DNA from: Paenarthrobacter sp. PH39-S1
GTDB lineage: Bacteria; Actinomycetota; Actinomycetes; Actinomycetales; Micrococcaceae
NCBI RefSeq assembly: GCF_030063245.1
Contig: NZ_JASISR010000008.1
Span: 62,001 to 126,000, forward strand
Reading direction: 5' to 3'
DNA length: 64,000 bases
Numbering within the stretch: position 1 is the first letter of the stretch; each line of letters opens with the position of its first letter. Shown in pieces: positions 1-9,713 of this stretch. The position numbers and the translations under genes were made by a program. Below the pieces are notes generated by a model, which saw only the letters and a program-made list of their open reading frames with translations, made no database searches and was not told the DNA's origin.

Positions 1-386
1 TTCACGGGCTGGTTCTTGCGGACCGCACCCTTCTCAACCAGGTCCGCCACGGAGATGGTGCCACCGTCGGGGAACAGCTCGGAGATCCTGTCCAGGTTCA
101 CGACCTGGTACTCGACCCGGAACGGGTTCTTGAAGCCGCGCAGTTTCGGCAGCCTCATGTGCAGTGGCAGCTGGCCACCGGCGAATCCGGCCTTGATCTG
201 GTAGCGGGCCTTCGTACCCTTGGTACCACGCCCGGCAGTCTTACCCTTGGAACCTTCACCACGACCGACTCGGGTCTTGGCGGTTTTGGCTCCGGGGGCG
301 GGACGCAGGTGATGGACCTTCAGAGCAGTCTGCTTCTGGGGAGTCTGCTCCTGGGCAGTTCCCTCGGTCGTCTTGTCTGTAGCCAT
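1..386 (-). CDS. rplO: 50S ribosomal protein L15 (3' end outside window)
   Basis: L15 of the large ribosomal subunit, which binds 23S rRNA late in assembly. The first 128 codons are visible; the C-terminus lies beyond the left edge. The Gly/Lys-rich segment with [18 protein letters not shown] is the L15 signature. About 20 residues rich in Thr, Gln and Glu precede the usual start ([17 protein letters not shown]), a small N-terminal extension. It follows rpmD by 2 nt and its Shine-Dalgarno (AGGAGG) sits inside the rpmD 3' end, so it is the last visible gene of the spc operon. Confidence 0.95.
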   Translation of the reverse strand, partial: MATDKTTEGTAQEQTPQKQTALKVHHLRPAPGAKTAKTRVGRGEGSKGKTAGRGTKGTKARYQIKAGFAGGQLPLHMRLPKLRGFKNPFRVEYQVVNLDRISELFPDGGTISVADLVEKGAVRKNQPV

Positions 387-388
387 AA

Positions 389-601
389 TTACTTCGCCTC
401 CTCAACCTTTATCAGGTGCGGAACCGTGTTGATCATGCCAACGGTCACTGCGTCAGCCGTACGAACGACGGAGTCGCCGATGTGCTTTAGGCCCAGCGAA
501 CGCAACGTGTCCTTCTGGTTCTGCTTGCCACCAATGGTGGACTTGGTCTGAGTGATTTCCAGTTTCGCGTCAGACGCCTGGATTCTCTTCGGTGTCGTCA
601 T
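389..601 (-). CDS. rpmD: 50S ribosomal protein L30
   Basis: L30, a 70-residue large-subunit protein. It begins MTTPKRIQ, contains the family core with [10 protein letters not shown] and ends [11 protein letters not shown]. The start is fixed by a TAATG junction: the A of its ATG is also the last base of the rpsE stop codon, so translation is probably coupled. A longer frame continues upstream into rpsE and is not real. Confidence 0.95.
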   Translation of the reverse strand: MTTPKRIQASDAKLEITQTKSTIGGKQNQKDTLRSLGLKHIGDSVVRTADAVTVGMINTVPHLIKVEEAK

Positions 602-1386
602 TACGCACCCACCTTCTGGTTCTGCATGGCACGCAGCAGGGCCGGCGGAACAACCTCGTCCAGCGGCAGGCCCCGACGGGCAGCCACAGCGGCAGGTTCT
701 TCCAGGGCCTTCAGCGCGGCAACAGTTGCGTGCACAATGTTGATGGCGTTGGTCGAGCCCAGGGACTTGGAGAGAACATCGTGGATGCCCACGCACTCCA
801 GAATGGCGCGGACCGGACCGCCGGCGATAACACCGGTACCCGGGGAAGCCGGACGCAGCAGGACAACGCCTGCAGCAGCCTCGCCCTGAACCTGGTGCGG
901 GATGGTCCCGCCGATGCGCGGAACGCGGAAGAAGGACTTCTTGGCTTCTTCAACGCCCTTGGCAATGGCCGCGGGAACTTCCTTGGCCTTGCCGTAGCCG
1001 ACGCCGACCATGCCATTGCCGTCCCCGACGACGACCAGTGCGGTGAAGCTGAAGCGACGACCGCCCTTGACGACCTTGGCGACACGGTTGATGTTGACAA
1101 CGCGCTCGACGAACTGGTTCTTCTCGGCCTCGCGGCCGCCCCGTCCGCCATCGCGTCCACCACGGCCACCATCGCGTCCACCACGGCCACCTTCGCGGCC
1201 GCCCCGATCGCCGCCGCGGCTTGCGCCACGGCCGCCATCGGTTGCAGTCGCCGGAGCGGCTGCGGCGGTTGCGTTGTCAGCTGCCGCATTCTCAGCGCCT
1301 GCGGCTTTGGTCGCTGCTGCGGCTGTTGCGGTGCCTTCGGCACTTGTTTCAGACACAGTGTTCTCCTTGTTGATGTTTTCGCTCAC
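601..1386 (-). CDS. rpsE: 30S ribosomal protein S5 with long RGG-rich N-terminal extension
   Basis: S5 of the small subunit, involved in decoding fidelity and mRNA unwinding at the entry tunnel. The protein is 261 residues, against about 167 in E. coli. The normal S5 core starts near residue 88 ([22 protein letters not shown]). Residues 1-50 are Ala-rich and residues 51-86 are repeated Arg-Gly-Gly and Arg-Asp-Gly-Gly units, encoded in part by a 21-bp tandem repeat. The start is GTG, overlapping the rplR stop codon as GTGA. Basic Gly/Arg tracts of this kind usually bind RNA; that role here is inference. Confidence 0.95.
   Translation of the reverse strand: MSENINKENTVSETSAEGTATAAAATKAAGAENAAADNATAAAAPATATDGGRGASRGGDRGGREGGRGGRDGGRGGRDGGRGGREAEKNQFVERVVNINRVAKVVKGGRRFSFTALVVVGDGNGMVGVGYGKAKEVPAAIAKGVEEAKKSFFRVPRIGGTIPHQVQGEAAAGVVLLRPASPGTGVIAGGPVRAILECVGIHDVLSKSLGSTNAINIVHATVAALKALEEPAAVAARRGLPLDEVVPPALLRAMQNQKVGA
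1148..1189. repeat. 21-bp tandem repeat inside rpsE
   Basis: Two exact copies of a 21-nt unit (1148-1168 and 1169-1189) encode Gly/Arg/Asp repeats of the S5 N-terminal extension, flanked by degenerate partial copies on both sides. The repeat length is a multiple of three, so copy-number change would keep the frame. Confidence 0.85.
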
Positions 1387-1754
1387 AGTGCCAGCCCACC
1401 TTCACGTGCGCCTTCAGCGATCGCTGCGACGCGGCCGTGGTAACGGTTGCCTCCGCGGTCGAAGACGACGGCTTCGATACCGGCCTTCTTTGCGCGCTCG
1501 GCAACGAGCTCGCCAACGCGCTTGGCCTTGGCGGTCTTATCACCGTCAAATGCGCGCAGGTCGGCTTCAAGCGTCGAAGCGGAGGCCACGGTTACACCCT
1601 GGCTGTCATCGACGATCTGAACGAATACGTGGCGCGCTGAGCGGTTGACCACCAGACGCGGGCGGACCGCGGTACCGGTGACGCGCTTGCGGACCCGCAG
1701 GTGGCGACGGCCGCGTGCTGCGGACTTGGACTTGCCTTTAACGGACATAGCCAT
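1383..1754 (-). CDS. rplR: 50S ribosomal protein L18
   Basis: L18, 123 residues, binds 5S rRNA and helps attach it to the 50S subunit. The basic N-terminus ([18 protein letters not shown]) and the C-terminal [20 protein letters not shown] motif are typical. It lies 2 nt after rplF and overlaps rpsE by GTGA. The start is written as the first of two nearby ATG codons (MAMS); the second is equally possible. Confidence 0.96.
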   Translation of the reverse strand: MAMSVKGKSKSAARGRRHLRVRKRVTGTAVRPRLVVNRSARHVFVQIVDDSQGVTVASASTLEADLRAFDGDKTAKAKRVGELVAERAKKAGIEAVVFDRGGNRYHGRVAAIAEGAREGGLAL

Positions 1755-1756
1755 GA

Positions 1757-2293
1757 TTACTTACCAGCCTTTCCGACCTTGCGGCGGATGATCTCGCCGG
1801 CGTAACGGATGCCCTTGCCCTTGTACGGGTCCGGCTTCCGGAGCTTGCGGATGTTGGCAGCAACCTCGCCCACCTGCTGCTTGTTGTTGCCTGAGACAGA
1901 GATCTTGGTGGGGCCCTCTACCGTCAGTGTGATGCCGGCGGGAGCCTTGACGGCAACCGGGTGGCTGTAGCCCAGGGCGAACTCGAGATCCGAGCCCTTC
2001 GCCTGGACACGGTAACCGGTCCCAACGATTTCCAGCTTCTTCTCGTACCCCTGGGTAACGCCAATAATCAGGTTGTTGATCAGGGTACGGGTGAGGCCGT
2101 GCAGCGAACGCGAGGCGCGCTCGTCGTTGGGGCGGCTGACAGTCAGCGTGCCTTCTTCAAGAGCGACCTCGATCGGGCTGGCCACAGTGTGGTCCAGCTC
2201 GCCTTTGGGACCCTTGACGGAAACTACGCTGCCATTGATCTTGACCTCTACGCCGGCGGGCACGGAGATGGGGAGACGTCCAATACGTGACAT
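1757..2293 (-). CDS. rplF: 50S ribosomal protein L6
   Basis: L6, 178 residues, near the GTPase-associated centre and the sarcin-ricin loop. It begins [17 protein letters not shown] and ends with the [16 protein letters not shown] signature. Length is normal for the family. It sits 18 nt after rpsH in the spc operon order rplE-rpsH-rplF-rplR-rpsE-rpmD-rplO. Confidence 0.97.
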   Translation of the reverse strand: MSRIGRLPISVPAGVEVKINGSVVSVKGPKGELDHTVASPIEVALEEGTLTVSRPNDERASRSLHGLTRTLINNLIIGVTQGYEKKLEIVGTGYRVQAKGSDLEFALGYSHPVAVKAPAGITLTVEGPTKISVSGNNKQQVGEVAANIRKLRKPDPYKGKGIRYAGEIIRRKVGKAGK

Positions 2294-2311
2294 TATTCTT
2301 TCCCTTCCCTG

Positions 2312-2710
2312 TTACCAGACGTAGGCGAGGACTTCCCCACCCACGCCTTTCTTGGCGGCCTGACGGTCGGTCAGCAGACCGGAAGACGTCGACAGTATGG
2401 CGATACCCAGGCCACCGAGCACGCGCGGCAAGGTGGTGGACTTAGCGTAAACGCGCAGGCCGGGCTTAGAGATCCGACGGATGCCGGCGATTGAACGCTG
2501 GCGCTCCGGGCCGAATTTCAGGTCAATGGTCAGCTTCTTGCCGACCTCAGCGTCTTCGATCTTCCAGGCTGCGATGTAACCCTCAGCCTTGAGAATGTCG
2601 GCAACGTGTCCCTTGAGTTTGCTGTATGGCATGGTCACGGAATCGTGGTATGCCGAGTTTGCATTGCGCAGACGCGTGAGCATATCTGCGACAGGATCTG
2701 TCATTGTCAT
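2312..2710 (-). CDS. rpsH: 30S ribosomal protein S8
   Basis: S8, 132 residues, a primary binder of the 16S rRNA central domain; in E. coli it is the translational repressor of the spc operon. It begins [18 protein letters not shown] and carries the C-terminal [20 protein letters not shown] motif. The gene upstream is rplE rather than rpsN, with a 108-nt spacer holding a long hairpin. There are two possible ATG starts, two codons apart. Confidence 0.97.
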   Translation of the reverse strand: MTMTDPVADMLTRLRNANSAYHDSVTMPYSKLKGHVADILKAEGYIAAWKIEDAEVGKKLTIDLKFGPERQRSIAGIRRISKPGLRVYAKSTTLPRVLGGLGIAILSTSSGLLTDRQAAKKGVGGEVLAYVW

Positions 2711-2754
2711 GTGGGCTCTTGCCCTCCCTCGAAACGGTTTCCTTGCCCGGCGCC

Positions 2755-2788
2755 AAGGCTTGTCGGGACCTCGGTCCCGACAAGCCTT
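2755..2788 (-). promoter_or_regulatory. 16-bp perfect stem-loop in the rplE-rpsH spacer
   Basis: Arms 2755-2770 and 2773-2788 are perfectly complementary over 16 bp with only two bases between them, so the folded loop is probably 4-6 nt. The hairpin lies where many bacteria keep rpsN/rpsZ. No T-run follows on the minus strand, so it is more likely a processing or stability element than a terminator. Confidence 0.7.
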
Positions 2789-2818
2789 GCTACCGGAATA
2801 CCGGACCTGTTACGTAGA

Positions 2819-3418
2819 TTAGTTATCTTCGGTCTTGAACGGGAAGCCAAGCGCCTTCAGCAGCGCACGGCCCTCGTCGTCGGTCTTTGCGGTGGTGACA
2901 ACCGTGATATCCATACCGCGGACGCGGTCGATGGAATCCTGGTCGATCTCATGGAACATAACCTGCTCGGTCAGACCGAAGGTGTAGTTTCCGTTGCCAT
3001 CGAACTGCTTGCCGTTGAGGCCGCGGAAGTCACGGATACGCGGAAGAGCCAGCGACACCAGACGATCCACGAACTCCCACATGCGGTCGCCGCGCAAAGT
3101 TGCGTGCGTACCGATCGGCATGCCTTCGCGCAGTTTGAACTGTGCGATGGATTTGCGGGCCTTGGTGACCACGGGCTTCTGGCCGGTAATCAGGGTCAGA
3201 TCGCGGACAGCGCCGTCGATCAGCTTGGAGTCCTTGGCGGCATCTCCAACACCCATGTTCACAACAACCTTGACCAGGCGGGGCACCTGGTTGACGTTCT
3301 CGTACTTGAAATCGTCAGCCAGGGTCTTCTTAATCTCGGCCGCGTAGCGGGCCTTCAGACGGGGCGCGACCTTCGGGGCAGCGTTATCGGCTGCGGCCTC
3401 AGTTACTGCTGCACTCAT
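2819..3418 (-). CDS. rplE: 50S ribosomal protein L5
   Basis: L5, 199 residues, contacts 5S rRNA and the P-site tRNA. Core motifs include [24 protein letters not shown] and the C-terminal [20 protein letters not shown]. An N-terminal Ala-rich stretch of about 20 residues ([19 protein letters not shown]) precedes the core. It overlaps rplX by 4 nt and is followed by the hairpin spacer in front of rpsH. Confidence 0.97.
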   Translation of the reverse strand: MSAAVTEAAADNAAPKVAPRLKARYAAEIKKTLADDFKYENVNQVPRLVKVVVNMGVGDAAKDSKLIDGAVRDLTLITGQKPVVTKARKSIAQFKLREGMPIGTHATLRGDRMWEFVDRLVSLALPRIRDFRGLNGKQFDGNGNYTFGLTEQVMFHEIDQDSIDRVRGMDITVVTTAKTDDEGRALLKALGFPFKTEDN

Positions 3419-3795
3419 GACAGGTCCTTCCCGGAGCTCTTGGCAACACGGACGCGGACGTCACGCGAGCGGCCGTCGCGCTCGACGGTCTCGGTGCGGT
3501 AGCCAACGCGCGTCGGCTTCTTCGTGGACGGGTCCACGACGGCGACGTTGGAAATGTGGATAGCGGCTTCCACCGTCTCGATGCCACCGGTCTTGGTGCC
3601 GCCCTGCGACTGCCCAGCCTTGGTGTGCTTCGTGACCCGGTTGACGCCCTCCACCAGCACGCGGTTCGTCTCCGGGAAAACGCGCAGAACCTTGCCCTGC
3701 TTGCCGCGGTCTCCGCCGCGCTCCTGCTTGGCGCCGGACATGACCTGAACCAGGTCACCCTTTTTGATCTTGAGCTTCACTGTTTTCTGTCCCAT
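3415..3795 (-). CDS. rplX: 50S ribosomal protein L24
   Basis: L24, 126 residues, an assembly-initiator protein near the exit tunnel. The KOW segment [14 protein letters not shown] is near the N-terminus and [13 protein letters not shown]-like residues follow. A C-terminal arm of about 25 residues rich in Arg ([20 protein letters not shown]) is typical of actinobacterial L24. It starts 3 nt after rplN and overlaps rplE by 4 nt. Confidence 0.96.
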   Translation of the reverse strand: MGQKTVKLKIKKGDLVQVMSGAKQERGGDRGKQGKVLRVFPETNRVLVEGVNRVTKHTKAGQSQGGTKTGGIETVEAAIHISNVAVVDPSTKKPTRVGYRTETVERDGRSRDVRVRVAKSSGKDLS

Positions 3796-3798
3796 GGT

Positions 3799-4167
3799 TT
3801 AGAGCACCTCCGGAGCAAGCGAGATGATCTTCATGAACTTCTTGTCGCGAAGTTCACGGCCAACGGGACCGAAGATACGGGTACCGCGGGGGTCGCCGTC
3901 GTTCTTCAGAATCACCGCAGCGTTCTCATCAAATTTAATGTAGGAACCATCCGCGCGGCGGCGTTCCTTCTTGGTGCGAACGATGACGGCCTTGACGACG
4001 TCACCCTTCTTGACGTTTCCGCCCGGGATTGCATCCTTGACGGTGGCGACAATAACGTCACCGATGCCTGCGTAGCGACGGCCAGACCCGCCGAGAACAC
4101 GGATGGTCAGGATTTCCTTGGCCCCCGTGTTGTCAGCGATCTTAAGTCGCGACTCCTGCTGAATCAC
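3799..4167 (-). CDS. rplN: 50S ribosomal protein L14
   Basis: L14, 122 residues, part of the intersubunit bridge region. It begins [18 protein letters not shown] and ends [12 protein letters not shown], a full-length match to the family. The start codon is GTG, preceded by AGGAG with a 6-nt spacer. It is the first gene of the spc operon; the 211-nt gap to rpsQ contains two stem-loops. Confidence 0.97.
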   Translation of the reverse strand: MIQQESRLKIADNTGAKEILTIRVLGGSGRRYAGIGDVIVATVKDAIPGGNVKKGDVVKAVIVRTKKERRRADGSYIKFDENAAVILKNDGDPRGTRIFGPVGRELRDKKFMKIISLAPEVL

Positions 4168-4265
4168 TTAGTACTCCTGTCGTCGCGCCGGTTCTCTCAA
4201 CGAGCCTTGCGGAACGGATATTTGTCTCATGGACGGCCTGGTGTCCAGAACCATCCCCACGGCCT

Positions 4266-4327
4266 CCCAATGTATGCCGCGCTGGGCGCAGCATACATTG
4301 GGTCCTTCGGCCCGCGTGGGCCCAAGG
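4266..4327 (-). promoter_or_regulatory. Two adjacent stem-loops between rpsQ and rplN (S10/spc boundary)
   Basis: The first has perfect 12-bp arms at 4266-4277 and 4291-4302, with an inner GCGC/GCGC stem of 4 bp. The second, roughly 4304-4327, pairs CCTTCGGCCC with GGGCCCAAGG with one mismatch. They sit at the classical junction between the S10 and spc operons, and no T-run follows them on the minus strand. Attenuation or RNA processing is inferred. Confidence 0.6.
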
Positions 4328-4378
4328 CATCTCCCGCCTTTGACGGCGCGTGCGGAGACCAGGCAAACTACAGTTTTG

Positions 4379-4699
4379 CTATTTGGCCTTTTCGAGAATC
4401 TCGACCAGACGCCACCGCTTGGTAGCGGAAAGCGGCCGGGTTTCACTGATCAGAACCATGTCGCCGATGCCGGCGGTGTTCTGCTCATCGTGAACTTTGA
4501 CCTTTGAGGTGCGACGGATAACTTTACCGTACAAAGCGTGCTTTACACGATCTTCAACCTCTACGACGATCGTCTTCTCCATTTTGTCGGAGACGACGTA
4601 GCCGCGAAGCTTCTTCCGGTCACCCCGGACCGCGGCCTTGGCCGCGCCCGTCGTGGCTCCGGTTTCAGCCGCGGCTGCATCCTTATGCTCAGTGCTCAC
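4379..4699 (-). CDS. rpsQ: 30S ribosomal protein S17 with N-terminal extension
   Basis: S17, 106 residues, an early-binding 16S rRNA protein. The family core begins at [19 protein letters not shown] near residue 28; the first 26 residues are an Ala/Thr-rich extension absent from E. coli S17. The family motif [18 protein letters not shown] closes the protein. It overlaps rpmC by 4 nt and is the last gene of the S10 operon. Confidence 0.96.
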   Translation of the reverse strand: MSTEHKDAAAAETGATTGAAKAAVRGDRKKLRGYVVSDKMEKTIVVEVEDRVKHALYGKVIRRTSKVKVHDEQNTAGIGDMVLISETRPLSATKRWRLVEILEKAK

Positions 4700-5070
4700 T
4701 TGGCGTCCTCCTCAGACTTGTCAGCCTTCTTGGCAGCCTTTTTGGCTTCCTTGTCGGCCTTGTCAGCCTTCTTTTCGGCGTCAGCCTTCTTGTCAGTCTT
4801 CTTGCCTGCCTTGTCCTCGGACACGGCATCCACCACCGCGGTGGCGACGGCCGGGCGGATGCCCAGCTCGCGCTCACGCAGCACGGTGTAGATCCGGGCA
4901 ATGTCGCGCTTCACAGCGCGCAAACGACCGTGGTTTTCAAGCTGACCAGTGGCGGACTGGAAACGGAGGTTGAACAGCTCCTCCTTAGCTTTACGGAGTT
5001 CTTCAACGAGACGCTCGTTGTCCAAACCATCAAGCTGCTCAGGTGCAAGTTCCTTTGACCCAACTGCCAT
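4696..5070 (-). CDS. rpmC: 50S ribosomal protein L29 with Lys/Ala/Asp-rich C-terminal tail
   Basis: L29, at the nascent-peptide exit where trigger factor and SRP dock. Core residues 10-70 include [20 protein letters not shown] and [18 protein letters not shown]. The protein is 124 residues, although L29 is normally 60-75. The extra C-terminal part of about 45 residues is almost only Lys, Ala, Asp and Glu, probably helical or disordered. It overlaps rpsQ by 4 nt. A C-terminal tail at the tunnel exit could touch targeting factors; this is inference. Confidence 0.95.
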   Translation of the reverse strand: MAVGSKELAPEQLDGLDNERLVEELRKAKEELFNLRFQSATGQLENHGRLRAVKRDIARIYTVLRERELGIRPAVATAVVDAVSEDKAGKKTDKKADAEKKADKADKEAKKAAKKADKSEEDAK

Positions 5071-5072
5071 TT

Positions 5073-5489
5073 CTATTCACCACCTTCGCGACGCACAATG
5101 CGTGCCTTCAACGGGAGCTTGTGGATTGCCAGGCGCAGGGCCTCACGAGCTACCTCTTCATTTACACCAGACAGTTCAAACAGGACACGGCCCGGCTTGA
5201 CGTTCGCGATCCACCACTCGGGTGAACCCTTACCGGAACCCATGCGGGTTTCGGCCGGCTTCTTTGTCAGCGGACGGTCCGGGTAGATGTTGATCCAGAC
5301 CTTACCGCCACGCTTGATATGACGCGTCATGGCGATACGAGCGGACTCGATCTGACGGTTCGTGACGTAGGCCGGAGTCAGCGCCTGGATTCCCCAGTCA
5401 CCGAAGGTGACAGTGGTACCGCCGGTTGCCTGGCCGGAACGGCCGGGGTGGTGCTGCTTGCGGAACCTAACTCGACGTGGGATAAGCAT
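5073..5489 (-). CDS. rplP: 50S ribosomal protein L16
   Basis: L16, 138 residues, organises the A-site tRNA and the peptidyl-transferase region. It begins [19 protein letters not shown] and carries [20 protein letters not shown] and [19 protein letters not shown], all diagnostic. Length is normal. It abuts rpsC with no spacer and is 2 nt before rpmC. Confidence 0.97.
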   Translation of the reverse strand: MLIPRRVRFRKQHHPGRSGQATGGTTVTFGDWGIQALTPAYVTNRQIESARIAMTRHIKRGGKVWINIYPDRPLTKKPAETRMGSGKGSPEWWIANVKPGRVLFELSGVNEEVAREALRLAIHKLPLKARIVRREGGE

Positions 5490-6371
5490 TTAAGCCTGTC
5501 CTCCTTCTGCTGCCGGAGCAGCCGCCTGTGCCACGGGAGCGGCGGCCGCGGGGGCTGCGGCCGGAGCTGCACCCTCAGCGGACTCGCCCTGCGGGCGGTC
5601 ATTACGACGACGGTCGCCGCCGCGGGGGGCGCCAGCGCCGCCCCGGGGTCCACGATCGCCGCCGTCGCCGTCCCTACGCGGGGCACGGCCACGGGACGGA
5701 GCGGCAGCTGCCTGGGCAGCCAGCTCCTTGGACGTGACGTCGCCCTTGTAGATCCAGACCTTGACTCCGATGCGGCCAAACACAGTCTTGGCTTCGAAGA
5801 AGCCGTAGTCGATGTTGGCACGCAGGGTGTGCAGGGGCACACGGCCTTCGCGGTAGAACTCGGTGCGGGACATTTCCGCTCCGCCCAGACGGCCTGCACA
5901 AGCGACACGGATGCCCTTGACGCTGCCGGTGCGCTGTGCCGACTGCATGGCCTTCTTCATCGCGCGGCGGAAAGCCACACGCGAAGTCAGCTGCTCGGCG
6001 ATGCCCTGGGCCACCAGCTGCGCGTCTGCTTCCGGGTTCTTTACCTCCAGGATGTTCAGCTGCACCTGCTTCCCTGTGAGCTTCTCCAGCTCGCCGCGGA
6101 TGCGGTCCGCCTCGGCGCCACGGCGGCCGATTACGATGCCCGGACGGGCCGTGTGGATATCCACACGGACGCGGTCCCGGGTGCGCTCGATCTCAACCTT
6201 GGAGATGCCGGCCCGCTCCATGCCGGTGGACATGAGCGCGCGGATCTTGATGTCCTCGCGGACAAAATCCTTGTAACGCTGGCCGGCCTTGTTGCTGTCA
6301 GCAAACCAGTGCGAAACATGGTCGGTGGTGATGCCGAGTCGGAACCCGTGCGGGTTTACTTTCTGTCCCAC
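5490..6371 (-). CDS. rpsC: 30S ribosomal protein S3 with Arg/Gly- and Ala-rich C-terminal tail
   Basis: S3, forming the mRNA entry tunnel with S4 and S5. The KH domain carries [21 protein letters not shown] and the C-terminal domain ends near [14 protein letters not shown]. The protein is 293 residues, against about 233 in E. coli. The last 75 or so residues contain an Arg/Gly-rich tract ([17 protein letters not shown]) followed by an Ala/Pro tract. The start is GTG (GTG GGA CAG). It abuts rplV and rplP. Both S3 and S5, neighbours at the mRNA entry site, carry RGG-like tails in this genome. Confidence 0.96.
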   Translation of the reverse strand: MGQKVNPHGFRLGITTDHVSHWFADSNKAGQRYKDFVREDIKIRALMSTGMERAGISKVEIERTRDRVRVDIHTARPGIVIGRRGAEADRIRGELEKLTGKQVQLNILEVKNPEADAQLVAQGIAEQLTSRVAFRRAMKKAMQSAQRTGSVKGIRVACAGRLGGAEMSRTEFYREGRVPLHTLRANIDYGFFEAKTVFGRIGVKVWIYKGDVTSKELAAQAAAAPSRGRAPRRDGDGGDRGPRGGAGAPRGGDRRRNDRPQGESAEGAAPAAAPAAAAPVAQAAAPAAEGGQA

Positions 6372-6737
6372 TTAGCGAGCCTCCTCTTTCTCGGGAGTTG
6401 CAACGACCAGGGTGATGTGGCTGGTGCGTTTCTTGATCTGGAACGCACGGCCCTGGGCCCGCGGCCGGAACCGCTTCATCGTTGCGCCTTCATCAACGAA
6501 TGCTTCGCTGATGTACAAATCGCCTTCATCAAACGCGATGCTGTCGCGGTCAGCCAGTACGCGGGCGTTAGCCATCGCGGACTGGAGTACCTTGAAGACC
6601 GGTTCTGAAGCTGCCTGGGGGGCAAACTTCAGTATCGCCATTGCCTCATTCGCCTGCTTGCCACGAATCAGGTTGACGACGCGCCGGGCCTTCATAGGCG
6701 TTACGCGAATATGACGCGCAATTGCCTTGGCTTCCAT
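6372..6737 (-). CDS. rplV: 50S ribosomal protein L22
   Basis: L22, 121 residues, whose beta-hairpin lines the exit tunnel at its constriction. It begins [20 protein letters not shown] and ends in a helical Glu-rich tail. The tunnel-loop region [19 protein letters not shown] is intact. It directly precedes rpsC with no spacer and lies 38 nt after rpsS. Confidence 0.97.
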   Translation of the reverse strand: MEAKAIARHIRVTPMKARRVVNLIRGKQANEAMAILKFAPQAASEPVFKVLQSAMANARVLADRDSIAFDEGDLYISEAFVDEGATMKRFRPRAQGRAFQIKKRTSHITLVVATPEKEEAR

Positions 6738-6775
6738 TGCTATCCTTCTCTCGTCTTAGCCGTCAGTGCAGGCGC

Positions 6776-7057
6776 CTAGCGGCGCTTGCCCTTACGGTCG
6801 TCCTTCACATGGCCGCGGAATGTCCGCGTCAGAGCGAATTCGCCGAGCTTGTGCCCGACCATCGACTCGGTCACAAACACGGGGATGTGCTTGCGCCCGT
6901 CATGCACGGCGATCGTGTGTCCCAGCATGTCCGGGATGATCATCGAGCGGCGGGACCAGGTCTTAATAACGTTCTTGGTGCCCTTTTCGTTTTCCGCAGC
7001 GACCTTGACAAAGAGGTGCTGGTCAACGAAAGGACCCTTTTTTAGACTGCGTGGCAT
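6776..7057 (-). CDS. rpsS: 30S ribosomal protein S19
   Basis: S19, 93 residues, in the head of the 30S subunit near the A-site finger. It begins [15 protein letters not shown] and carries [21 protein letters not shown], the family signature. Length is normal. It follows rplB by 11 nt. Confidence 0.97.
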   Translation of the reverse strand: MPRSLKKGPFVDQHLFVKVAAENEKGTKNVIKTWSRRSMIIPDMLGHTIAVHDGRKHIPVFVTESMVGHKLGEFALTRTFRGHVKDDRKGKRR

Positions 7058-7068
7058 GCGTCAGGCTC

Positions 7069-7908
7069 CTATCGCTTGTTCTTGCCAGTACGACGGCGAC
7101 GCACAATGAGTTTGTCGCTCTCTTTGTTCGGGCGGCGGGTACGGCCCTCGGGCTTACCGTTCGGGTTGACTGGGTGACGTCCACCGGAAGTCTTGCCCTC
7201 ACCACCACCATGGGGGTGGTCCACCGGGTTCATGGCCACACCACGCACGGTCGGGCGGACGCCCTTCCAGCGCATACGGCCGGCCTTACCCCAGTTGATG
7301 TTGGACTGTTCAGCGTTACCGACCTCACCGATCGTCGCGCGGCAGCGGACGTCAACGTTGCGGATTTCGCCGGAAGGCAGTCGCAGCTGGGCGAAGCGGC
7401 CTTCCTTGGCGACGAGCTGGGTTGATGCTCCGGCGGAGCGGGCCATCTTGGCGCCGCCTCCGGGACGCAACTCCACGGCGTGGATAACGGTACCCACCGG
7501 GATGTTGCGCAGCGGCAGGTTGTTACCCGGTTTGATGTCGGCACTCGCGCCGGCCTCAACAAAGTCACCCTGCTTGAGCTTGTTCGGAGCGATGATGTAC
7601 CGCTTGGTGCCATCAAGGTAGTGCAGCAGCGCAATACGCGCGGTGCGGTTGGGATCATATTCGATCTCAGCAACGCGGGCATTAATGCCGTCTTTGTCGT
7701 GACGACGGAAGTCGATCAGACGGTACTGGCGCTTGTGGCCACCACCCTTGTGACGGGTCGTGATGCGGCCGGTGTTGTTGCGGCCACCCTTTTTGGGCAG
7801 CGGACGTACCAGAGACTTTTCCGGCGTCGACCGCGTGATTTCGGTGAAGTCGGCAACGCTCGAGCCACGACGGCCCGGGGTTGTCGGCTTGTATTTACGG
7901 ATTCCCAT
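7069..7908 (-). CDS. rplB: 50S ribosomal protein L2
   Basis: L2, 279 residues, needed for subunit joining and peptidyl transfer. It begins [14 protein letters not shown] and carries the highly conserved [19 protein letters not shown] near the C-terminus, including the essential histidine. Length is normal. The gene sits between rplW and rpsS in the S10 operon. Confidence 0.98.
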   Translation of the reverse strand: MGIRKYKPTTPGRRGSSVADFTEITRSTPEKSLVRPLPKKGGRNNTGRITTRHKGGGHKRQYRLIDFRRHDKDGINARVAEIEYDPNRTARIALLHYLDGTKRYIIAPNKLKQGDFVEAGASADIKPGNNLPLRNIPVGTVIHAVELRPGGGAKMARSAGASTQLVAKEGRFAQLRLPSGEIRNVDVRCRATIGEVGNAEQSNINWGKAGRMRWKGVRPTVRGVAMNPVDHPHGGGEGKTSGGRHPVNPNGKPEGRTRRPNKESDKLIVRRRRTGKNKR

Positions 7909-7938
7909 GTTTTATTTCCTCGTTAAAGTGGTCTCCGC

Positions 7939-8244
7939 TTATGAAAGCGGACCGCCGAAGATGTCGATTGTGCCTTCTTTGAGGGTCACGATGGCACGCT
8001 TGGTGCCCTTGCGCTGACCCCATCCGAACTTGGTCCGCTTGCGCTTACCGGCACGATTGAGAGTGTTGATCGATTCGACCTTGACGGAGAAAATCTTCTC
8101 CACGGCCAACTTGATCTCGGTCTTGTTCGAGCGGGGGTCGACCAGGAAGGTGTACTTACCTTCATCGATCAAGCCGTAGCTCTTTTCCGATACGACGGGT
8201 GCAATGACGACGTCGCGCGGATCCTTGATGGTGGCGGCGCTCAC
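7939..8244 (-). CDS. rplW: 50S ribosomal protein L23
   Basis: L23, 101 residues, at the exit tunnel and docking site for trigger factor and SRP. Motifs include [17 protein letters not shown] at the N-terminus and [20 protein letters not shown]. It overlaps rplD by 4 nt. Confidence 0.97.
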   Translation of the reverse strand: MSAATIKDPRDVVIAPVVSEKSYGLIDEGKYTFLVDPRSNKTEIKLAVEKIFSVKVESINTLNRAGKRKRTKFGWGQRKGTKRAIVTLKEGTIDIFGGPLS

Positions 8245-9041
8245 TTGGCGTCCTCCTCGGTTACTGGGGCTTCGACAGATGCCTCGGCCGCAGCCTTCGG
8301 AGCGGCCTTGGCCTTGGGGGCGGCCTTAGCTGCGGCTGCGTCAACCACCACTGAATCAACCACCACCGCTTCAATTGCAGCGTCGTCGGCGGCGGCGTCA
8401 ACATCCTCAAGTCCGAGCAGCGCACCGGAAGCGAAAGCCTCCGCAGCAGCGTTGCCGGACACGAAAGCATCGTAGGCAGCCTTGGTGAAGACAACGTCGT
8501 CGGAAACCAGCACGTCGTAGGTGTTCAGCTGATCCACGTACAGCACGTGCAGGTCCGGCAGGTTGCGCACGGACAGTGCCACGACGTCGTTTGACCGCTC
8601 AATCGCGACGAGCAGGTTCTTGCGCGCGGTGAGTGAACGCAATGCTGCCAGCGCTTCCTTGGCGGACGGCTTGGAGCCGCTCACCAGGTCGGCGACGACG
8701 TGGATACGGCCGTTGCGTGCCCGGTCGGAGAGAGCGCCGCGCAGTGCAGCTGCCTTCATCTTCTTGGGTGTGCGCTGGGAGTAGTCACGCGGTGTCGGCC
8801 CATGGACAACGCCACCACCGGTCATGTGAGGAGCACGGATGGAACCCTGACGGGCGCGGCCGGTGCCCTTCTGCTTGAATGGCTTACGGCCTGCACCGGA
8901 TACCTCGGCGCGGGTCTTCGTCTTGTGCGTGCCCTGGCGGGCAGCGGCAAGCTGAGCCACGACGACCTGGTGCAGCAACGGCACGTTGGTCTGAACGTCG
9001 AAGATCTCTGCAGGCAGGTCTACGGAAATAGTCTTTGCCAT
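8241..9041 (-). CDS. rplD: 50S ribosomal protein L4 with Ala-rich C-terminal extension
   Basis: L4, which lines the exit tunnel; in E. coli it also represses its own operon. The core has [20 protein letters not shown] and [15 protein letters not shown]. The protein is 266 residues, about 60 longer than E. coli L4; the extra C-terminal part is Ala/Val/Asp/Lys-rich and ends APVTEEDAK. It follows rplC by 4 nt and overlaps rplW. Confidence 0.96.
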   Translation of the reverse strand: MAKTISVDLPAEIFDVQTNVPLLHQVVVAQLAAARQGTHKTKTRAEVSGAGRKPFKQKGTGRARQGSIRAPHMTGGGVVHGPTPRDYSQRTPKKMKAAALRGALSDRARNGRIHVVADLVSGSKPSAKEALAALRSLTARKNLLVAIERSNDVVALSVRNLPDLHVLYVDQLNTYDVLVSDDVVFTKAAYDAFVSGNAAAEAFASGALLGLEDVDAAADDAAIEAVVVDSVVVDAAAAKAAPKAKAAPKAAAEASVEAPVTEEDAK

Positions 9042-9045
9042 TTGG

Positions 9046-9696
9046 TTATGCTCCCTTCACGGCAGTGCGCACGAGGACGACCTGGCCGCGGGCGCCGGGA
9101 ACGGCACCCTTGATGAGCAGCAGCGACTTCGCGGCGTCAACGCCATGAACCGTGAGGTTCAGCGTGGTGTGACGGACGGCGCCCATGCGGCCGGCCATGC
9201 GCACGCCCTTGAATACGCGGCTGGGGGTGGATGCGCCACCGATGGAGCCAGGCTTGCGGTGGTTCTTGTGAGCACCGTGCGAGGCACCGACGCCATGGAA
9301 GCCGTGACGCTTCATAACGCCGGCGAAGCCCTTGCCCTTTGAAGTACCGACGACGTCGACCTTCTGGCCGGCTTCGAAGATCTCCACGGAGAGCTCCTGG
9401 CCGAGGGTGTAGGAGTCGGCGTCCGCGGTGCGCAGCTCGACGACGTGGCGACGGGGGGTGACACCGGCCTTGTCAAAGTGACCAGCCAGCGGCTTGGTGA
9501 CCTTGCGCGGGTCGATCTGGCCGTAGCCGATCTGGACGGCGGTGTAGCCATCAAGGTCTGCATTGCGCAGCTGGGTGATGACGTTGGAATCGGCCTGGAC
9601 GACGGTAACCGGCACAAGCCGGTTGTTTTCGTCCCAGACCTGGGTCATGCCGAGCTTCGTGCCCAGGATGCCCTTAACGTTGCGGGTAGCGGTCAT
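9046..9696 (-). CDS. rplC: 50S ribosomal protein L3
   Basis: L3, 216 residues, an early assembly protein whose loop reaches the peptidyl-transferase centre. It begins [19 protein letters not shown]; the loop region [20 protein letters not shown] and [15 protein letters not shown] are intact. It lies between rpsJ and rplD. Confidence 0.97.
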   Translation of the reverse strand: MTATRNVKGILGTKLGMTQVWDENNRLVPVTVVQADSNVITQLRNADLDGYTAVQIGYGQIDPRKVTKPLAGHFDKAGVTPRRHVVELRTADADSYTLGQELSVEIFEAGQKVDVVGTSKGKGFAGVMKRHGFHGVGASHGAHKNHRKPGSIGGASTPSRVFKGVRMAGRMGAVRHTTLNLTVHGVDAAKSLLLIKGAVPGARGQVVLVRTAVKGA

Positions 9697-9713
9697 AGTT
9701 TCTCAGCCCCTCC

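Noticed and set aside
592-1443. Long plus-strand open frames across the ribosomal operons
   Set aside because: They are antisense shadows of rpsE, rpsC, rplB, tuf, fusA, rpoC and rpoB, caused by high third-position GC; the products have no recognisable family and the minus-strand genes are unambiguous.
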